The notes beneath the pieces are model-generated. The model saw only the letters and a list, made by a program, of their open reading frames with translations. It did not search any database and was not told the origin of the DNA. From Actinomycetota bacterium (GTDB lineage Bacteria > Actinomycetota > Nitriliruptoria > Nitriliruptorales > Nitriliruptoraceae): 64,000 bases of DNA. The number at the start of each line of letters is the position of its first letter. Position 1 is the stretch's first letter. The position numbers and the translations under genes are program-made. This document shows positions 60,356 through 64,000 of the stretch, one piece after another. The DNA is taken from NCBI GenBank assembly GCA_019347575.1, contig JAHWKY010000019.1, positions 1 to 64,000 on the forward strand, written 5' to 3'.

Positions 60356-61114
60356 TCACGACCGGTCGCGCGCCTCGCGGCGGGCGCGGAACTCGTCACC
60401 GGCCATGACCACCGTCTGCGCCAGCATCTCGTGGGTGAGGGTGTCCTCAACCGGCGGGTTGGCCAGCCCCCGCACGGTCTGCATCGCCATCCGCACTGCG
60501 AGCGGCGGGAACGCGGCGATGGTGTGGGCGATCTCGAGCGCGACCTCATCGAGCTCCTCGACGGCCGTGACACGCGAGACCACGCCGTGCCGGAGCGCCT
60601 CGTCAGCGTCCATCACCCGCCCCGTCAGGGCGAGGTCGGCCGCCACGCCGTGACCAGCCATCTGGAACAGCCGCGCGACACCGGCAGAGTCGGGGATCAC
60701 ACCGTGCTTGACCTCCGGCAGCATCATCCTGGCGTCGTCCGCCGCGATGCGCAGGTCGCACAGCAGCGCCCGCTCGAACGACCCACCGATGACCCACCCC
60801 TTCAAGGCGACGACGACCGGCGCGGGCATCGTCAGGAGCAGGCGCGTGTAGCGGTGCCCCCGCGCGATGTAGTCGAGGTCGCTGACCCCGTCGGGGCGCT
60901 GACCGAGCTCCTCCGTATCACGTCCCGACGAGAAGCTGGGACCCTCGCCCCGCCACACGATCGCGCGGACGCTCCGGTCGTCGTGGAGCCGCTCCCACGC
61001 CGCGAACAGCTCGTCGTCCATGGCGTCGGTGAACGCGTTGTGCCGTTCGGGGCGATCGAGCGTGAGTACCGCCACGTCGCCGTCACGCTCGAGCCGAACC
61101 GTCTCCGCTGTCAC
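60356..61114 (-). CDS. Enoyl-CoA hydratase/isomerase family protein
   Basis: A 252-residue crotonase-fold protein. It has RPERHNAF, oxyanion region SSGRDTEEL, WVIGGSFERALLCDLRIA with the first catalytic Glu, and MMLPEVKHGVIPDSAGVARLF with the second; Asp-Ser replaces the usual Gly in the latter loop. It hydrates or isomerises enoyl-CoA. The exact substrate is not known. It is convergent with the dienoyl-CoA reductase-like gene and divergent from the FadD with a lysine-rich tail, both lipid genes, so a shared beta-oxidation role is likely. Confidence 0.82.
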   Translation of the reverse strand: MTAETVRLERDGDVAVLTLDRPERHNAFTDAMDDELFAAWERLHDDRSVRAIVWRGEGPSFSSGRDTEELGQRPDGVSDLDYIARGHRYTRLLLTMPAPVVVALKGWVIGGSFERALLCDLRIAADDARMMLPEVKHGVIPDSAGVARLFQMAGHGVAADLALTGRVMDADEALRHGVVSRVTAVEELDEVALEIAHTIAAFPPLAVRMAMQTVRGLANPPVEDTLTHEMLAQTVVMAGDEFRARREARDRS

Positions 61115-61234
61115 GGACCCTGCTCCTGGCCTAGCCTGGGGACGGCGAACGCTACTCGGCGCAGGGCCCGATCCGAGGGGGACTCGGGAGACGCCGGGTC
61201 AGGGCGCCACGTCGGATCGACAGCGGAGTGACGG

Positions 61235-62995
61235 ATGCTCGAGGCCAGGACCCTGTGGGAGCTCATCAGCAAGCGTGCGGACGCCACGCCTGACGCGCCG
61301 ATGGTCATCGACGACACCGGCCGGGAGCTGACCTTCGGCGAGTACGCCGAACGCGTCGAACGTGTGGGGGTCGGTCTCCAGGCCTGGAACGTCAAGGCGG
61401 GCGATGTCGTGTCGTGGCAGCTGCCGACATGGCAGGAGTCGATGCTCATCGTCGGGGCGCTGTCGCGCATGCGCGTCATCCAGAACCCGATCCTGCACAT
61501 CTACCGGGAACGCGAGGTCGGCTTCATCGTGCGCGAGGCCCAGACCAAGCTCCTCATCGTCCCCGAGGAGTTCGGCGGCTTCGACTTCGCCTCGTTCGCT
61601 CGCGGCATCGCGGCCGACGTCGAGGGGCTCGATGTCAAGCTCATCACCCGACCCGGCCTGGCCGAGGTCGATCAGCTCGAGGACCTGCCGAAGCCACCTC
61701 GGACCGACTTCGAGGACGAGGCTCCGGTGCGTTGGTACTTCTACACCTCCGGGACCACCGCCAACCCCAAGGGGGCGCAGCACACCGACGCGACGATCAT
61801 GGCGGTGTCGCGTGGCATGTGCGAATCCCTGGAGCTGACCCCGGACGATCGCTCCGCGCTGGTGTTCCCCTTCCCGCACATCGGCGGGATCATCTGGCTC
61901 TTCTCGAGCCTGCTCGTCGGATTCCCGAACGTCATCGACCAGGCTTTCAACCCCGAAACGACCATCGGGTTCCTCGACGGTCAGGACGTCACGCTCGCCG
62001 GCGCGGGCACGTACTTCCACCAGGCCTACCTCGCCGCGAAGAAGGAGAACGCGAAGCTGTTCAGCTCCGTCCGCGGCTTCCCCGGCGGCGGCGCCCCCAA
62101 GCCCCCACAGCTCCACCACGCGATGAGGGAAGCGTGGCCGGACAGCGCCGGGATCCTCAGCGGGTACGGGCTCACCGAGGCGCCCATCCTCACCATGGCC
62201 ACGCCCGACGACGAGGACGAGGCGCTCGCGAACACCGAGGGCCGGGCCATGCCCGGCGTCGAACTCAAGCTCGTGACCCTCGACGGCGAGGTCGCGACAG
62301 CCGGCGAGGAGGGCGAGGTCCGCGCCAAGGCGCCGCAGCTCATGGTGGGCTACCTCGACGCCAGCCTCGGCGAGGAGGCGTTCGACGAGGACGGCTTCTT
62401 CCGCACCGGCGACCTGGGCAAGCTCGACGAGGACGGGTTCCTGACGATCACGGGCCGTGTCAAGGACGTCATCATCCGCAAGGGCGAGAACATCTCCGCC
62501 AAGGAGGTCGAGGACGTGCTGTACGACCACGACGCCATCGCCGACGTGGCCGTCATCGGACTGCCCGATGACGAGACCGGCGAGCGCGCGTGCGCGGTGC
62601 TGGTCGTGGCCGACGGGGCCGACGCCCCGACGCTCCCCGACGTCCAGGGGTTCCTGGAGCAGCAGAAGCTCAACAAGCGCAAGTGGCCCGAGCAGGTCGA
62701 GGTCGTCGACGCGCTCCCCCGCAGCCCCGCCGGCAAGGTCCTGAAGTTCGAGTTGCGTGACCGCTTCGCCGGGACGGAGCGACCCCAGCCAGTTGCCTCC
62801 GACGACGCCGACGAGCAAGCCGCGGAGGAGAAGTCGGCCAAGGACGAGTCGAGCGCCAAGAAGAAGACCAAGAAGAAGACGAAGAAGTCCTCGAAGGGCT
62901 CCGGGAAGAAGTCCCAGAAGAAAGGCGCCGGCGAGAAGAGCGCGGAGGTCAAGGCCGCCAAGGCGAAGGCGCCAGAGGGCAAGAACCCCGAGTAG
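61235..62995 (+). CDS. AMP-dependent acyl-CoA synthetase with lysine-rich tail
   Basis: A 586-residue FadD-family enzyme. The catalytic part (1-510) has FYTSGTTANPKGAQHTD (about 170), GYGLTEAPI (about 310), GDLGKLDEDGFLTITGRVKDVIIRKGENISAKEVE (about 390-425) and the lysine in SPAGKVLKFELR (about 502). It ends with a roughly 65-residue extension, rich in Lys, Ser and Ala (DESSAKKKTKKKTKKSSK region), resembling histone-like or basic tails and absent from normal FadD proteins. The tail could bind nucleic acid, polyphosphate or membrane lipid. Its substrate is unknown; it stands alone between a hydratase gene and a phosphohexomutase gene. Confidence 0.85.
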   Translation: MLEARTLWELISKRADATPDAPMVIDDTGRELTFGEYAERVERVGVGLQAWNVKAGDVVSWQLPTWQESMLIVGALSRMRVIQNPILHIYREREVGFIVREAQTKLLIVPEEFGGFDFASFARGIAADVEGLDVKLITRPGLAEVDQLEDLPKPPRTDFEDEAPVRWYFYTSGTTANPKGAQHTDATIMAVSRGMCESLELTPDDRSALVFPFPHIGGIIWLFSSLLVGFPNVIDQAFNPETTIGFLDGQDVTLAGAGTYFHQAYLAAKKENAKLFSSVRGFPGGGAPKPPQLHHAMREAWPDSAGILSGYGLTEAPILTMATPDDEDEALANTEGRAMPGVELKLVTLDGEVATAGEEGEVRAKAPQLMVGYLDASLGEEAFDEDGFFRTGDLGKLDEDGFLTITGRVKDVIIRKGENISAKEVEDVLYDHDAIADVAVIGLPDDETGERACAVLVVADGADAPTLPDVQGFLEQQKLNKRKWPEQVEVVDALPRSPAGKVLKFELRDRFAGTERPQPVASDDADEQAAEEKSAKDESSAKKKTKKKTKKSSKGSGKKSQKKGAGEKSAEVKAAKAKAPEGKNPE

Positions 62996-63007
62996 AGGGA
63001 TCGAGGC

Positions 63008-64000
63008 TCAGCCTGGGCCGACGCCGAGGAAGGTGGCGAGGTCGTGCGCGATGCGCGCGGCATCGGCACGGGCTTGCTCGGCGGGGCGGTCGGTGGGGCC
63101 CCGCACGTCGACGTAGATCTTGAGCTTCGGTTCGGTACCACTGGGGCGGACCAGCGCCCGGCCGCCGTCGAAGGTCAGTTCGACCACCGCGTCGTCGGGG
63201 AGCCACCGGGGCCGTTGGTCCGCTCCGCTCCGCAGGTCGCGCACCGACTCGACCTGCCGACCGGCGAGCGCCTCCGGATGACGGTCGATGCCGATCCGTT
63301 CCATCGCGGCCGCCATCTCGGCCGGGCCATCGGGGCCGGCACGGACGATGCTGAGCGGGGCGCTGATCCAGCGACCGTGGGCTCCGTACAGCTCGTCGAG
63401 GTAGCCCAGGACGGTCGTGCCTCTGGCGCTGCACGCGGCGGCGAGGTCGGCGAAGGCGACCGCGGCGTTGATCCCGTCCTTGTCCCGGACGAGCTCGCCG
63501 ACGCAGTAGCCGAGCGCCTCCTCGAAGCCGAGCACGAGCCGCGCCCCCTCAGTCTCGGCGAGGTCGAGGGCAGCGTTGCAGATCCACTTGAAGCCGGTGA
63601 GCGTCACCTCGTGACGCGCCCCGTGCGCCTCGGCGATCGCTGTCGCCATCGGCGTGGACACGATCGAGGTCACGACCAGCCGCTCCGCCGCGGCGCGGTC
63701 GTGGCGCAGGAGGTGGTCGGCTAAGAGGACGCCGATCTCGTTCCCGTCCAGGGGTCGCCAGCCCGCGTCGCTGTCCGGGACGGCGACGGCGAGTCGGTCG
63801 ACGTCGGGGTCGTTGGCGAGGACGAGGTCGGCGTCGACCTCGGTGGCCAGTGCGAGCACCGCGTCCAGCGCCCCGGGCTCCTCCGGGTTGGGGAACGGAA
63901 CGGTCGGGAAACCCCCATCGGGTTCCCGCTGGGAGGCGACCTGGTGGACCTCGTACCCGGCCGCCTCGAGGGCGCATCGGACCGGTTCGCCTCCGACACC
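63008..64000 (-). CDS. Phosphoglucomutase/phosphomannomutase, N-terminus beyond window
   Basis: The C-terminal 330 residues of an alpha-D-phosphohexomutase. It shows the metal-binding DPDVDR (NDPDVDRLAVAVPD), the sugar-binding loop LGFEEALGYCVG and the phosphate-binding RPSGTEPKLKIY near the end. The N-terminal phosphoserine loop is outside the window at the right. The reaction is sugar-1-phosphate to sugar-6-phosphate exchange; glucose or mannose type cannot be decided. The gene reads leftwards and stops 12 bases after the FadD gene's stop. Confidence 0.9.
   Translation of the reverse strand, partial: GVGGEPVRCALEAAGYEVHQVASQREPDGGFPTVPFPNPEEPGALDAVLALATEVDADLVLANDPDVDRLAVAVPDSDAGWRPLDGNEIGVLLADHLLRHDRAAAERLVVTSIVSTPMATAIAEAHGARHEVTLTGFKWICNAALDLAETEGARLVLGFEEALGYCVGELVRDKDGINAAVAFADLAAACSARGTTVLGYLDELYGAHGRWISAPLSIVRAGPDGPAEMAAAMERIGIDRHPEALAGRQVESVRDLRSGADQRPRWLPDDAVVELTFDGGRALVRPSGTEPKLKIYVDVRGPTDRPAEQARADAARIAHDLATFLGVGPG

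Overview
The window is chromosomal DNA from a high-GC Gram-positive bacterium. Coding density is high, GTG and TTG starts are frequent, ATGA/GTGA stop-start overlaps are common, and two proteins carry cell-wall-binding repeat 2 modules. A KstR-type regulator with sterol side-chain genes points to Actinobacteria. The many cell-wall-binding repeat 2 proteins, LPxTG-like tail and lack of mycobacterial markers make a deep lineage such as Nitriliruptoria plausible, but that placement is an inference. No rRNA, tRNA, CRISPR array or transposase was recognised, and no gene-free stretch exceeds about 300 bases.

Region 1 (1-10.2 kb) is housekeeping and surface genes: serB, dapC, dapD and a dapE broken by an in-frame amber codon, plus a membrane-anchored beta-propeller, a cupredoxin/PKD/cell-wall-binding protein and a secreted lipase.

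Region 2 (10.2-45.4 kb) is the core of the window: a sterol side-chain degradation locus under KstR. It holds KstR itself, six KstR-type operators, a FadD19-like CoA ligase, two heteromeric acyl-CoA dehydrogenase pairs (FadE26/FadE27-like), EchA19-like hydratase, Hsd4A-like dehydrogenases, FadA5 thiolase, a CYP125/CYP142-like P450, ChsH1-ChsH2-Ltp2, and Ltp3-Ltp4 with DUF35 partners. Together these would oxidise the sterol terminal methyl, activate it to a CoA ester and remove the side chain as acetyl- and propionyl-CoA. Ltp3/Ltp4 suggests C24-branched (plant) sterols too. No ring-degradation genes and no Mce4 importer are in view. Instead a six-gene branched-chain-type ABC transporter operon (34.0-41.2 kb), with two unrecognised envelope proteins, sits inside the locus.

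Region 3 (45.4-64 kb) holds a wax ester synthase/DGAT-esterase-SDR operon, a lipase maturation factor-like membrane protein, HypF and a double SIS protein without a visible hydrogenase, further acyl-CoA enzymes (NDP-forming ligase, dienoyl-CoA reductase-like SDR, enoyl-CoA hydratase, a FadD with a lysine-rich tail) and the end of a phosphohexomutase gene.

Cross-cutting features: two AbiEi/DUF559 orphan genes each bracketed by a locus-specific pair of palindromes; a repeat family that supplies Shine-Dalgarno sequences; a second short repeat family read into protein C-termini; two matching 20-bp-stem hairpins; and two genes (serB, hypF) whose conserved N-termini require a CTG start.
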